Assembly: GCA_031180825.1 (NCBI GenBank)
Contig: JAPSLM010000006.1
Span: 62,001 to 126,000 of the forward strand
Length of the DNA stretch: 64,000 nucleotides
From: Paenibacillus sp.
GTDB taxonomy: Bacteria; Bacillota; Bacilli; Paenibacillales; NBRC-103111
Direction of reading: 5' to 3'
Both the position numbers and the translations under genes were made by a program. The notes beneath the pieces are model-generated. The model was not told the origin of the DNA and searched no databases. It was given only the letters and a program-made list of their open reading frames with translations. Positions 34,569 to 43,344 of this stretch are shown one piece after another; position 1 is the stretch's first letter, and each line of letters starts with the position of its first letter.

Positions 34569-34585
34569 TATAATTTATCATTATA
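34569..34585. promoter_or_regulatory. Candidate HxlR autoregulatory operator
   Basis: TATAAT-TTATC-ATTATA is a perfect 6-5-6 inverted repeat immediately upstream of the HxlR gene. HxlR/DUF24 regulators bind such imperfect AT-rich palindromes in their own promoters. It also contains a -10-like TATAAT. Confidence 0.4.
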
Positions 34586-34664
34586 CTAAAAAATCATCCA
34601 TGCTTCAATAAAAACTCCATTTATTTGGAGTCGCATCGCTCCCCAAGCGCCGTCAACCGACATC

Positions 34665-34694
34665 AAAAAAGACAGCTTCCGGGAAGCTGCCTTT
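34665..34694 (-). terminator. Intrinsic terminator of the first HD-GYP gene
   Basis: On the minus strand GCAGCTTCC-CGGAAGCTG forms a stem followed by TCTTTTTTG, 16 bp past the HD-GYP stop codon. Confidence 0.8.
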
Positions 34695-34709
34695 GCACGG
34701 CTCTATGCG

Positions 34710-35804
34710 TTATATCGCTTTATTGTTGACGCCGGTAATCATGACCGACAGCGTTTTGGACAAATCGATTTCGGGCATGTCCTTCAGCTCCTGCCCTTCC
34801 GCATCCAACAGCAGACGGACGACCGGCCGCTGCGGCACGTTCGCATTCAAATCGACGACCACTCCCGTTTCGCCCGTATTTAAGGTGACCGTGATCCCGA
34901 TCGGATAGATGGCGATTTTATCGCGAAACAGCTCGATCTGTTCGGGCTCGTACAGGGTGCCCGATCCGGCAAACAATATTTCCATTGCTTGATGCGGGAG
35001 CATGGCGCTGCGGTAGACGCGATGGGTCGTCATGGCGTCGTAAGAATCGACCAAGCCGATCCACCGCGCGTATTCGTGTATTTCGGAGCCCTTCAGTCCG
35101 CGCGGGTAGCCGCTGCCGTCCAGCCTTTCGTGATGCTGAAAAGCGCAATGTGCAGCCAGCAGCGGAATGTTGGGCTCGTCCTTCAGAAATTGAAAGCCGA
35201 ATACCGTATGGTGCTTAATCCGCTCGTATTCGCTGTCCGACAGCTTTCCTTTTTTGCGCAGCAGCTCCAGCGGAATTTGGGTTTTGCCTACATCGTGGAG
35301 CAGCGCCCCGAGGCCGAGCGTCATCAGCTGTTCCCGGTCGTAGCCGTGGGCCATGCCGAGCATCGTTGCGTAAATGCACACATTGAGCGAATGCTGGAAT
35401 AAATATTCGTCCATGAGACTGATATTGGTCAGCATGATCATGGCATCCTTATGCTGGCTCAAGTCGTCCAAAATCATGCTCATCATCCCGCGGAACGCCT
35501 TGCCGACCTGCATCTGCCCCACCATTTTGCGTTTAACCTGATCCTCCATCATTTTGCGGAAGGAGGACCGGATCTCCGTAATCGCGTGGGCCCGGGTCTC
35601 CTCGCTAAGAACATCCTGGATAACCAGGTCCCGGGTCCGGGGATCGTCGATATATACAAAATCCACTCCATGCTCGCCCAAGCGGGTAATGAGCGTCTGC
35701 GTCAATTCTACCCGCTCGCCAAGCAGCGTCAACCCGTCCGAGTTGTATATTTTTTTCCCAAGGCGCATGCCGGGTTTGACCATGCTCAGCGGAAGCAAAC
35801 GCAT
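34710..35804 (-). CDS. HD-GYP domain cyclic-di-GMP phosphodiesterase
   Basis: A 364-residue cytoplasmic protein with an N-terminal DUF3391-like beta domain (SMVKPGMRLGKKIYNSDG) and an HD-GYP domain. Metal/catalytic motifs are GALLHDVGKTQIP, the HHTVFGFQFL His pair and HHERLDGSGYPRGLKG; the GYP signature is intact. HD-GYP proteins hydrolyse c-di-GMP to pGpG/GMP. A C-terminal ~60-residue beta extension (IGITVTLNTGETGVVVDLNA) follows. The ATG is one codon after a TTG. It ends in a terminator and is monocistronic. Confidence 0.9.
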   Translation of the reverse strand: MRLLPLSMVKPGMRLGKKIYNSDGLTLLGERVELTQTLITRLGEHGVDFVYIDDPRTRDLVIQDVLSEETRAHAITEIRSSFRKMMEDQVKRKMVGQMQVGKAFRGMMSMILDDLSQHKDAMIMLTNISLMDEYLFQHSLNVCIYATMLGMAHGYDREQLMTLGLGALLHDVGKTQIPLELLRKKGKLSDSEYERIKHHTVFGFQFLKDEPNIPLLAAHCAFQHHERLDGSGYPRGLKGSEIHEYARWIGLVDSYDAMTTHRVYRSAMLPHQAMEILFAGSGTLYEPEQIELFRDKIAIYPIGITVTLNTGETGVVVDLNANVPQRPVVRLLLDAEGQELKDMPEIDLSKTLSVMITGVNNKAI

Positions 35805-36002
35805 CAACGAACCACGTCTTCTTTCTAAAAAAAAATTTAGAAAATATCGATATGATTAAGCGTATCGAATTCGAATAAAAAGAGCAATATGTTTTTTCAG
35901 GTTTTGACAAAATTTATATGAATTTCACGAACTTCGGACGGAAAAAGCCGGAACAAGAGGAGCCCCCATTTCCGGCGAAATATTTGTCGAATTCCCAACA
36001 AG

Positions 36003-36809
36003 CTATCGCAGCACGAAGATCCAGAACAGCGCGGCGGCGACAAAGCGATAGTACGCAAAATACGACATGCTGAACTTCTGTACGAATTTGATGAACGTCA
36101 CGACCGCAAGCAGCGCTACGACGAACGAAACGATAAAGCCGATGGCAAAAAATCCGAGATCGCCGGAAGAAAACGCGTCGAGGTTTTTTAGCAGCTCGTA
36201 CCCGGTAGCCACGACCATAACGGGGATGGCGATAATAAACGTGAAGTCGGCGGCGGCCCTGCGGCTCGCCCCGGCCAGCATTCCTCCGGCAATCGTCGAT
36301 CCCGAACGGGAAAAGCCCGGCCAGATCGAAATAATCTGCCATAGCCCGATGAAGAACGCCTGCTTGTACGTCAGCTCGTCGACATCGTGCGCCGTTACCT
36401 TCGGCTGGCATTTCTCCCCGACGATGAGCAGCGCACCGCCAAGGATCAGACCTATAAGTACCGTATCCGGGGAGAAGAGGTAGGCTTTAATGAAGTCTTT
36501 CGTCAAATAAGCGATCGCCAGCGTCGGCACGATCGCCAGCATAATGTGCAGCAAGTTCATCCCCTTGCCCAATTTGGGCTTTTCCTTGCTGAGGCCGAAC
36601 AGCCGCAAAATCCGGTTCCAGTACACGACGACCCCGGCCAGGATAGCGCCGAGCTGGATGACGATCTCGAACGTTTTGATCAATTCATCCGTATCCGGAA
36701 TCCCCAGAAGCGTGCTCGTCAAAATCATATGGCCCGTGGACGAAACGGGCAAAAATTCCGTCAACCCTTCCACGATGCCGATAATCACCGCCACCCACCA
36801 ATCGTGCAT
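36003..36809 (-). CDS. uppP: Undecaprenyl-diphosphatase UppP/BacA
   Basis: A 268-residue membrane phosphatase that recycles undecaprenyl pyrophosphate to the monophosphate carrier for peptidoglycan synthesis. It has the two hallmark motifs: EGLTEFLPVSSTGHMIL near the N-terminus and PGFSRSGSTIAGGMLAGASR near residue 175. About eight membrane helices are visible. Overexpressed members confer bacitracin resistance. GGAGGGGC precedes the ATG. Confidence 0.95.
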   Translation of the reverse strand: MHDWWVAVIIGIVEGLTEFLPVSSTGHMILTSTLLGIPDTDELIKTFEIVIQLGAILAGVVVYWNRILRLFGLSKEKPKLGKGMNLLHIMLAIVPTLAIAYLTKDFIKAYLFSPDTVLIGLILGGALLIVGEKCQPKVTAHDVDELTYKQAFFIGLWQIISIWPGFSRSGSTIAGGMLAGASRRAAADFTFIIAIPVMVVATGYELLKNLDAFSSGDLGFFAIGFIVSFVVALLAVVTFIKFVQKFSMSYFAYYRFVAAALFWIFVLR

Positions 36810-36914
36810 GCGCCCCTCCTACTCTCTCCCTCAAAATGATCCGGTTCGTATCCTAATCGCTTTTTATATTCTAGCTTGTTTGCTGCTTTTTGTACACACC
36901 GGGAAGCGCCTGCT

Positions 36915-38369
36915 TCAAGTAAGTTGCGGCGATTCACCGATCAGGCGCCACCGTCGGGAGAAGCTGTGATGAAGCGACGCTTCGTCGCGCAGCTCCCGGA
37001 GCAGCACATCGCGCAAAAACTCCGGCAGGAAGAACCGGGGCTCCGTTCCTTCTCCGAGGCTCGTAAAGCCGACCCGAAACGTAAACATGTCGATGGTGCC
37101 GACCACATACTGCCGCTCCGCCTCCAACGGCTTCCCGCCGACGTCCACGGCGCGAATCTTCGCGTAATCGGCCCCTTCCGGGTCGTATTGAACGGTGAGC
37201 CCGTCCACGCACAGCGTTCCGAGCACTTTGCCGCGAAAGCCGAAGCCGTACATCGGTTTGTCCATGAACTCGGGAAGCAGCGATTCCTCCAGCGCACGAA
37301 GCAGCTGCGCGCCGGTCAGCTTCATCCGGCACGGGTTAATCGGCGACGGGCATCGCTGGAGCAGCATGCCGGCCGATACCGGGCCCTGCGGCAGCCCGCC
37401 GAGCAGCTGTCCGGCATTGACCAGGCCAATCTCGGCGCCCATCCACCGGCGCAATCCACCGGCCAGCAAATTCCCGAGCGGCGATTCGCCATACCAGTCG
37501 CAAGGCATCTCTACCGGCAAACGGGCGACCTCCCGGTCCAATTCGGCTGCGGCACGAAGGCCGTACCGGCTGATCAGGCTGCGGATCTCCTCATCCTCCG
37601 GCTCCGCAGCCACCGCCTGCACGGAAGCCTCCGCACGCACAAGCCTATGCTCGGCGGCATCCCACTCCAGATCGACGACGCCGACGTATTGTCCGAACTT
37701 GCCGGTGGCGCAGACGAGTGTCCCGCCGATGCGCAGCGGCTCTTCGAGCAGGTGATGCGTGTGCCCGCCCAATATCAGATCGATGCCTGGCACTTCGGCG
37801 GCCATGCGCTCATCGCTGCGCAGCCCGAGATGGGACATGACGATGAGCACGTCCACCTGGGGACGAAGCTGCCGGACAAGAGGCGGCACGGCTTCGAACG
37901 GGTCCCGCACGTCCCACCCGAGCAGGTTGTAGAACTCGGGAAAGCAGGCGGTGACCCCGATCAGCCCGATGCGGACTCCCCCTTTACAGACGATGTGATA
38001 AGGCACCGCCCACGGCGGCAGCGCTCCCGTTGCCGCTGCGGGCAAATTGCAGATGACGGTGGCGAAGCCCGCCTGCCGGCCATACAGCTCCGCAAGGACC
38101 TCCTCCGTGTAGCACAATCCCTCGTTGTTGCCGAGCGTGACCGCATCATATCCGGATGCATTCAGCACCGCGATATTCGTCCGGCCGGCCGTCCCTTCGG
38201 TTTCCGGGCGCATCCGGTCGATATGATCCCCGATATCGAGCGTTAGCGTCCGCTCTTCTCCGGCTTCCCCGCGAAGCCTCCGCAGAACGGAGGCGATGCG
38301 GGGCATTTGTTCAAAGTGGCTGTGAATATCGTTCGTATGAAGGACGCGCAGCCTCATTCGTTCAATCAC
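36915..38369 (-). CDS. yunD: YunD-like metallophosphatase/5'-nucleotidase
   Basis: A protein of about 484 residues with a calcineurin-like phosphoesterase domain (VLHTNDIHSHF, LDIGDHID, LGNNEGL in place of the usual GNHE, VIVMSHLGL, LILGGHTHH). A C-terminal 5'-nucleotidase domain (GQLLGGLPQGPVSAG, QYDPEGADYAKI) follows. There is no signal peptide, so it is cytoplasmic like B. subtilis YunD, unlike secreted UshA enzymes. Substrates may be nucleotides or UDP-sugars. The GTG start follows GAAGGAAGG; alternative starts lie 6 codons up and 4 down. Confidence 0.85.
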   Translation of the reverse strand: MIERMRLRVLHTNDIHSHFEQMPRIASVLRRLRGEAGEERTLTLDIGDHIDRMRPETEGTAGRTNIAVLNASGYDAVTLGNNEGLCYTEEVLAELYGRQAGFATVICNLPAAATGALPPWAVPYHIVCKGGVRIGLIGVTACFPEFYNLLGWDVRDPFEAVPPLVRQLRPQVDVLIVMSHLGLRSDERMAAEVPGIDLILGGHTHHLLEEPLRIGGTLVCATGKFGQYVGVVDLEWDAAEHRLVRAEASVQAVAAEPEDEEIRSLISRYGLRAAAELDREVARLPVEMPCDWYGESPLGNLLAGGLRRWMGAEIGLVNAGQLLGGLPQGPVSAGMLLQRCPSPINPCRMKLTGAQLLRALEESLLPEFMDKPMYGFGFRGKVLGTLCVDGLTVQYDPEGADYAKIRAVDVGGKPLEAERQYVVGTIDMFTFRVGFTSLGEGTEPRFFLPEFLRDVLLRELRDEASLHHSFSRRWRLIGESPQLT

Positions 38370-38420
38370 AAAGGCACCTTCCTTCAAATTAGCGAGTAGA
38401 TGAACCTGAGCCGCGCGCCG

Positions 38421-38888
38421 TCAAGAACGGGGCTTGAGCAGCTGCTCCGGCGATATCTTATTTTTGAACCCGTACGTCGCCGTTTTTCCCGCTGCCCCTT
38501 CATCATAGAGAATCCGGATTCGCACGACGCTTTTTACATTAAGACATTCGCTGCTTCCGCCCGGAACGTACAAGCGGATCGGATATCCTTTGGCCAAAGG
38601 GCTGCCGTCCTCCTGCTCGTAGAGCACCAGAGCTTGCTTCAATTCCCCCCAAGGAATGCCCGCTTGAAATTCGTCCGCCCCTTCGACCTCCAGACGGGTC
38701 GGGGTCCGTCCCGGCTCCGCCCGCTGCGATTGAACCCAAGCCTTGTACCATGCCGGCCAGTCGAATGCGTTTCCCGTAACGCCGCTCACCCGCTCCTGCA
38801 CCGGAAACCTTCGCGGAGCGATGGCCGCCAGCTCGTTTACGGTATACCGGACGCGGCCGACGTACTCATCCACGATTTCTATAGTCAT
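38421..38888 (-). CDS. Small SUOX-like (molybdopterin oxidoreductase-related) protein
   Basis: A 155-residue soluble protein. The segment GSPLAKGYPIRLYVPGGSSE and the following CLNVKSVVRIRILYD resemble the C-terminal part of the sulfite-oxidase Mo-cofactor domain ('PlRlvvPg....vKwl..I.v'). The cysteine ligand and most of the catalytic half are missing, so it looks like a truncated binding-domain relative rather than an enzyme. GGAGGCG precedes the ATG. It is divergent from the MoaD-MoaE fusion, which supports a molybdopterin connection. Confidence 0.6.
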   Translation of the reverse strand: MTIEIVDEYVGRVRYTVNELAAIAPRRFPVQERVSGVTGNAFDWPAWYKAWVQSQRAEPGRTPTRLEVEGADEFQAGIPWGELKQALVLYEQEDGSPLAKGYPIRLYVPGGSSECLNVKSVVRIRILYDEGAAGKTATYGFKNKISPEQLLKPRS

Positions 38889-39087
38889 GCTACGCCTCCA
38901 TCTCCCTTGAAACATCACCAACCATTATATCATTTTTCGCTAAAAATATGGTATGCTGAAACATAAAAGAACAGCCCAAGAAGCCGGCGAATCTCATGCT
39001 GGCGGTCGGCCGGAGCAACAATTGGCCGCACCGAAAGCCCATTCCCCGGACTTCGCAAGGCCGCTTGAACGAAGGAGTAGAGCAACC

Positions 39088-39813
39088 ATGAAGCTGAAGC
39101 TGCTGCTTTTCGCCGGATTGGCCGAGCATTTCGGTACGCCGCTGTTAGAGCTTGATATAGAACCGGACGGGCTGACGCCGCAGGAGCTTAAAGCGCTGCT
39201 GGCCGCCCGCTACCCCGCGGCAACGGACGTGCTCAAGCAATCGTTCGTCGCAGTGAATCAGCAATATGCGGACGATGCGGTCCGCATTACCGGGCAGGAC
39301 GAAGTAGCGCTCATCCCGCCGGTTTCCGGCGGCGAGCCGGAGCCCTACGCCATCACCCGCGAGCCGATCCGCACCGACGAGGTGACGGCCAAAGTGCTGC
39401 ACCCGGACCATGGCGCGACGCTGGCGTTCGTCGGCACCACCCGGGAGCATACCCATGGCAAAAGGACCACGATGCTGGAATACGAAGCCTACGAGCCGAT
39501 GGCGTTGAAAACGATGCGCCAAATCGGCGACGAGCTGTCCGCGCGCTGGCCCGGGACGCGGCTTGCGATAACGCACCGGCTCGGCACGGTGCCGGTAGGC
39601 GAGACCAGCGTCGTCATCGCCGTATCTTCCCCGCACCGCGACGCGGCCTATGAGGCGAGCCGGTATGCCATTGAGCGGTTGAAGCAGATCGTTCCGATCT
39701 GGAAAAAGGAAATATGGGAGGACGGCTCGGAGTGGAAGGGACATCAGCAGGGCCCCTGGAATCCGGCAGCCGATCTCCCCCAAGAAGGAGAGACGAAAAA
39801 TGAACGCGTCTGA
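39088..39813 (+). CDS. MoaD-MoaE fusion, molybdopterin synthase
   Basis: A 241-residue fusion of both molybdopterin synthase subunits. Residues 1-82 are MoaD (ubiquitin fold, ending PPVSGG at 77-82); residues ~88-230 are MoaE (VLHPDHGATLAFVGTTREHT, IAVSSPHRDAAYEASRYAIE, KQIVPIWKKEIWEDGSEW with active-site lysines). The sulphur-carrying Gly-Gly is internal, so cleavage after Gly82 would be required for thiocarboxylation, as reported for the fused MoaX of mycobacteria. It overlaps the downstream moeB-like gene by 14 bp. GAAGGAG precedes the ATG. Confidence 0.9.
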   Translation: MKLKLLLFAGLAEHFGTPLLELDIEPDGLTPQELKALLAARYPAATDVLKQSFVAVNQQYADDAVRITGQDEVALIPPVSGGEPEPYAITREPIRTDEVTAKVLHPDHGATLAFVGTTREHTHGKRTTMLEYEAYEPMALKTMRQIGDELSARWPGTRLAITHRLGTVPVGETSVVIAVSSPHRDAAYEASRYAIERLKQIVPIWKKEIWEDGSEWKGHQQGPWNPAADLPQEGETKNERV

Positions 39814-40879
39814 CAGCATGACCGGACAGGAGAATGTACAAGTCGCGGACCGTGAGCGGTATTCGCGGCAGATGCTGTTCGCCCCCATCGGCGAAGCCGG
39901 CCAGGCCAAGCTGCTGCAGGCCCGCGTCGCCATCGTGGGCATGGGAGCGCTCGGGACAGTGCTCGCCAATCATATGGTGCGCGCCGGCATCGGCTTCGTG
40001 CGCCTCATCGACCGCGACTTTGTCGAGCGGAGCAATCTGCAGCGGCAGATGCTTTACGACGAAGCGGATGCGGCAGGCTCTGCCCCCAAAGCGGAAGCGG
40101 CTGCCGCCCGGCTTGGCGCGGCGAACTCCGGCGTGGTCATCGAACCGGTCGTGGCCGACTTGAACTTCGCCAATGCCGAGCAATGGCTGTCCGACGTCCA
40201 GCTTATCCTGGACGGCACGGATAATTTTGCGGTGCGCTTTTTAATTAACGATGTCAGCGTCAAGCACGGCATTCCGTGGATTTACGGCGGCGCCGTAAGC
40301 TCCCGCGGCGTCTCGCACACCGTCATTCCCGGCGAAACGCCTTGTCTGCGGTGCCTGTTCGATCAACCGCCGGCCCGAGGCACGACGGAGACCTGCGATA
40401 CGGCGGGCGTGATCGGATCGATCATTCATACGGTCGCCTCCCACCAGGCGGCCGAAGCGCTCAAACTGCTTGTAGGGGCCTATCGGCAGTTAAGCCGCAA
40501 GATGGTCCATTGGGACCTTTGGTATAACCAATACGCCGCCGTTGACGTGTCGAAAGCGCGCAAAGCGGATTGCCCCTGCTGCGCCAAGCGGCAATTCGAA
40601 TATCTGGACGCTTCGCTGGAGGAAGATACGATCCAGACACTATGCGGCAGAAATTCCGTCCAAATCCAGCCCGTTGCTCCCGTAGTCGCGCTATCTTTGG
40701 AAGAATGGGCGGAACGGCTTCAGCCCCTTGGACGGGTCGAGAGAAATCCGTTTCTTCTGAAGCTTCATTTGGACGAAGCGTTGACATTAGTGCTTTTTCC
40801 GGACGGCCGGATGATCGTACAGGGCACCGAAGACCCTGTTTTGGCCAAAAGCTTGTACAGCCGCTACGTCGGAATGTAA
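39800..40879 (+). CDS. ThiF/MoeB/HesA-family sulfur-carrier adenylyltransferase
   Basis: A 359-residue E1-like enzyme that would adenylate the C-terminal Gly of the MoaD part. It has the ATP-binding VGMGALGTVLANHM, DRDFVERSNLQRQMLY, DGTDNFAVRFLIND and the zinc Cys pairs CLRC and CPCC, plus ETCDTAGV with a conserved Cys. The C-terminal ~80 residues form an additional small domain rather than a clear rhodanese. The overlap with the MoaD-MoaE fusion indicates co-translation and pathway partnership. Confidence 0.9.
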   Translation: MNASDSMTGQENVQVADRERYSRQMLFAPIGEAGQAKLLQARVAIVGMGALGTVLANHMVRAGIGFVRLIDRDFVERSNLQRQMLYDEADAAGSAPKAEAAAARLGAANSGVVIEPVVADLNFANAEQWLSDVQLILDGTDNFAVRFLINDVSVKHGIPWIYGGAVSSRGVSHTVIPGETPCLRCLFDQPPARGTTETCDTAGVIGSIIHTVASHQAAEALKLLVGAYRQLSRKMVHWDLWYNQYAAVDVSKARKADCPCCAKRQFEYLDASLEEDTIQTLCGRNSVQIQPVAPVVALSLEEWAERLQPLGRVERNPFLLKLHLDEALTLVLFPDGRMIVQGTEDPVLAKSLYSRYVGM

Positions 40880-40977
40880 TTTTGTTACAGAATAAATTAA
40901 ATATTAATTAATTTTTACCTTATATTCGACAAAATTCGAGTGCCATGGGTTCATTTTCCTGTTATCATGAGACGAAA

Positions 40978-41010
40978 GGGACAACTTTTTTACCGCAGTA
41001 AAAAAGTCCC
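40978..41010. promoter_or_regulatory. Hairpin upstream of the second HD-GYP gene
   Basis: GGGAC-AA-CTTTTTTAC-CGCA-GTAAAAAAG-TCCC forms a 13-bp stem with a 2-nt bulge and 4-nt loop. It lies 99 bp after the moeB-like stop and 28 bp before the HD-GYP GTG. No T-run follows, so it may be a leader structure or weak terminator. It does not match the c-di-GMP riboswitch consensus. Confidence 0.45.
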
Positions 41011-41038
41011 GTGACCCTAGGACAGAGGTGAACCCGTT

Positions 41039-42109
41039 GTGCTCATATCGATCCATCAAGTCAAGGTCGGCGATCGTCTCGGCTCGGATACGTTTAACGG
41101 GTACGGATTGTTGGTCCTATCCGCACATACCCAGCTTTCCATCGACGACATTGAGAAGCTGAAGCTGCACAATATCGAAGAAGTGGATATCGCTTTCCAC
41201 ACGGAGAACCCAGAGCCCGACACAGCAAGGGACGAATCTCCTCCCGCTCAGACGGAGCATGCCGCTTCAGCTGCCGCAATAGCAGCGTACCATGAAGCAG
41301 TGGACGGCATGAAAAGCATATTCGAGCAAGCGATCCAAAAAGGCATCGTGCACAAGGATGAGGTTGATAGCGGTTTCAACCCGTTAATCCAGCAAGTTCA
41401 TCAGGAGAGAGACGTCGTTTCGCTTCTGCTCGTCTTAAACAATACGGACGACTATACGTATCAGCACAGCGTTCAAGTAGGCATGATCTCCTACTATATC
41501 GCCAAATGGCTCGGGCAATCGGAAGCGGAGGCCGCGCTCGCCGGCAAGGCGGGATATTTGCACGACATTGGCAAATGCCTCATCGATCCGGCCATTCTCC
41601 AGAAGCCCGGAAAACTGACGGCGGAAGAATACGAACGCATAAAAAAGCATTCGATCTACGGATACGAGCTGCTGCAGCGTTCGGGGCTGCCCGCAGAAAT
41701 ATGCTTGACTGCTTTACAGCACCATGAGAGGCTTGACGGGTCCGGCTACCCGCACGGGCTGCGCGGAGACGAAATTCATCCTCTGGCCAAGATCGTTGCT
41801 GTCGCAGACATTTACAGCGCGATGATTTCAAGCCGGGTATATCAGAAAAAACGCGATCTGTTGTTCGTCCTGCGTGAGCTTCACCGGTGCAGCTTCGGGC
41901 AAATTGATCCTCATATTACGCAATTGTTTATCCGTCATATGGTCCCGAATTTTATCGGCAAAAAAATTCAGCTTGCTTCGGGCGAAACGGGTACCATCGT
42001 GCTCACCCATCCGACCGATGTTTTCCGGCCGCTAGTCAATTTTGAAGGCACGTTCATCGATTTGTCGGAACGGATGGATTTGGAAGTCGAGCACATTTTC
42101 GCGGATTAA
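41039..42109 (+). CDS. HD-GYP domain cyclic-di-GMP phosphodiesterase (second copy)
   Basis: A 356-residue protein built like the 34.7-kb gene. The N-terminal DUF3391-like region (IHQVKVGDRLGSDTFNGYG) and an acidic linker (ENPEPDTARDESPPAQTEH) lead to an HD-GYP domain with KAGYLHDIGKCLID, HHERLDGSGYPHGLRG and HSVQVGMISYYIA. The C-terminal beta extension (IQLASGETGTIVLTHPTDVF) matches that of the first copy. It begins at GTG behind AGAGGTG. The terminator at 42146 closes it. Two such genes 5 kb apart suggest duplication. Confidence 0.9.
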   Translation: MLISIHQVKVGDRLGSDTFNGYGLLVLSAHTQLSIDDIEKLKLHNIEEVDIAFHTENPEPDTARDESPPAQTEHAASAAAIAAYHEAVDGMKSIFEQAIQKGIVHKDEVDSGFNPLIQQVHQERDVVSLLLVLNNTDDYTYQHSVQVGMISYYIAKWLGQSEAEAALAGKAGYLHDIGKCLIDPAILQKPGKLTAEEYERIKKHSIYGYELLQRSGLPAEICLTALQHHERLDGSGYPHGLRGDEIHPLAKIVAVADIYSAMISSRVYQKKRDLLFVLRELHRCSFGQIDPHITQLFIRHMVPNFIGKKIQLASGETGTIVLTHPTDVFRPLVNFEGTFIDLSERMDLEVEHIFAD

Positions 42110-42145
42110 CGCTCCCCCGCCCTCTCGGCTTTACTGCGAAGAACA

Positions 42146-42179
42146 GCCCGGACGGATAACCGTCCGGGCCGTTTCATTG
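42146..42179 (+). terminator. Intrinsic terminator of the second HD-GYP gene
   Basis: GCCCGGACGG-ATAA-CCGTCCGGGC is followed by CGTTTCATTGTTT. It lies between convergent genes and is GC-rich enough to act in both directions. Confidence 0.75.
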
Positions 42180-42180
42180 T

Positions 42181-43344
42181 TTAATAAGATACCCGCTTGG
42201 CGGCCAAAAACGTTTGCTTCCAATACGCATTGTTGATATGGGTAATCTGCACGCCGTCTTTCGGCTCCGGAGCGGAATGAATCATTCTCTGGTTCCCCAA
42301 ATAAATGCCGACATGGCCGACCGTCTTCTGGCTGCGAAACTTACCCGGAACATAAAAGAACAATAGATCGCCCTTGCGCAATAGCTTTCGGTCGACTGCG
42401 TCGCCTTGCTTCGCTTGGGCCCGCGCCGTCCGGTTCAGCGTGATGCCGGACTTGGCAAACACATACTGCGTAAACGTGGAGCAGTCGAACTTGCCCGACG
42501 TTGAATAAGGCGCGGCGCCGAACGAATAGTTCACACCGACATATCGCTGCGCCCGCGTCAGCAGGGCATTCATATCCGCCTGCTTCAAAGCGGGGACCGC
42601 ATGGTCATCCTGCCCGGAAAAACCGTCCATCCCCTTCATCGCTTCTACAGCATCGGAAGCCTCCGGCTGCGGGTCGCGCTCCGGTTTCATCGCCGAAGCC
42701 CCTTCCGTTGCTTGAAACGGGTCTTTCGGATCGTCGCCAAAATCAAGCTCCCCTCCCGTACCCGCCTCCAGCGGGCCATCGATTGCCCCGCTCACCGCCC
42801 AGTCGGTCGCTTGGACGACCGCCGCCTGCTCCTTGATTTCAAACGAGAAATCTTGGCGGAACACCGGATTTAACGCCGATACGGGGATATGGAACTGGGC
42901 ATTGAAGAGGATAGGCGCTTCCTTGAGCGCTACCGTTTCATCGTCGATCAGAGCCGACGGTTGGCCCGGCTTCAATTCGTAAGACGCATCGTGCTCCCCT
43001 AACTGAAATACTCCCCTGGCTGGATCCCAGTTGGAACGAAAACCGACAATTTTGGCAAAATCGGTACCGACAACATAAGAAGTTCCGCCTATAGTTACGG
43101 TAGGAATCGTCATTTCCACCCGGCCTTGCGGCAGCATGCGAATAAATCCGCCGTTCAGGCCGATGGCTGTCGTTTTTCCGTTTATCTCTTCGCTTTTTAA
43201 CCGGTTTGCCGCTTGTCCGTGGTTGCTTGGAATGCCCTGCCGATTCGAAAGCCGCTGCTCCTTCGATAATTGAGGCCCGCAGCCTGCCGCCAGCAAGCAT
43301 ACCGCCAGCGAAACCGCCATCGGACGCCGCCATGATCCGATCAT
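42181..43344 (-). CDS. Lipoprotein with copper-amine-oxidase-N-like and NlpC/P60 (C40) domains
   Basis: A 387-residue exported lipoprotein (MAVSLAVCLLAAGC lipobox). Residues ~60-180 resemble the Cu_amine_oxidN1 stalk domain (GGTSYVVGTDFAKIVGFRSN, VALKEAPILFNAQFHIPVSAL). The C-terminal ~130 residues are a C40 peptidase with Cys in KFDCSTFTQYVF and His in VGHVGIYLGNQ. It would cleave peptidoglycan peptides at the membrane-wall interface. GAGAGGAG precedes the ATG. It is convergent with the HD-GYP gene. Confidence 0.88.
   Translation of the reverse strand: MIGSWRRPMAVSLAVCLLAAGCGPQLSKEQRLSNRQGIPSNHGQAANRLKSEEINGKTTAIGLNGGFIRMLPQGRVEMTIPTVTIGGTSYVVGTDFAKIVGFRSNWDPARGVFQLGEHDASYELKPGQPSALIDDETVALKEAPILFNAQFHIPVSALNPVFRQDFSFEIKEQAAVVQATDWAVSGAIDGPLEAGTGGELDFGDDPKDPFQATEGASAMKPERDPQPEASDAVEAMKGMDGFSGQDDHAVPALKQADMNALLTRAQRYVGVNYSFGAAPYSTSGKFDCSTFTQYVFAKSGITLNRTARAQAKQGDAVDRKLLRKGDLLFFYVPGKFRSQKTVGHVGIYLGNQRMIHSAPEPKDGVQITHINNAYWKQTFLAAKRVSY

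Noticed and set aside
40880-41038. Possible c-di-GMP riboswitch before the HD-GYP gene
   Set aside because: Only one hairpin is present and the conserved c-di-GMP-I core sequence is missing.
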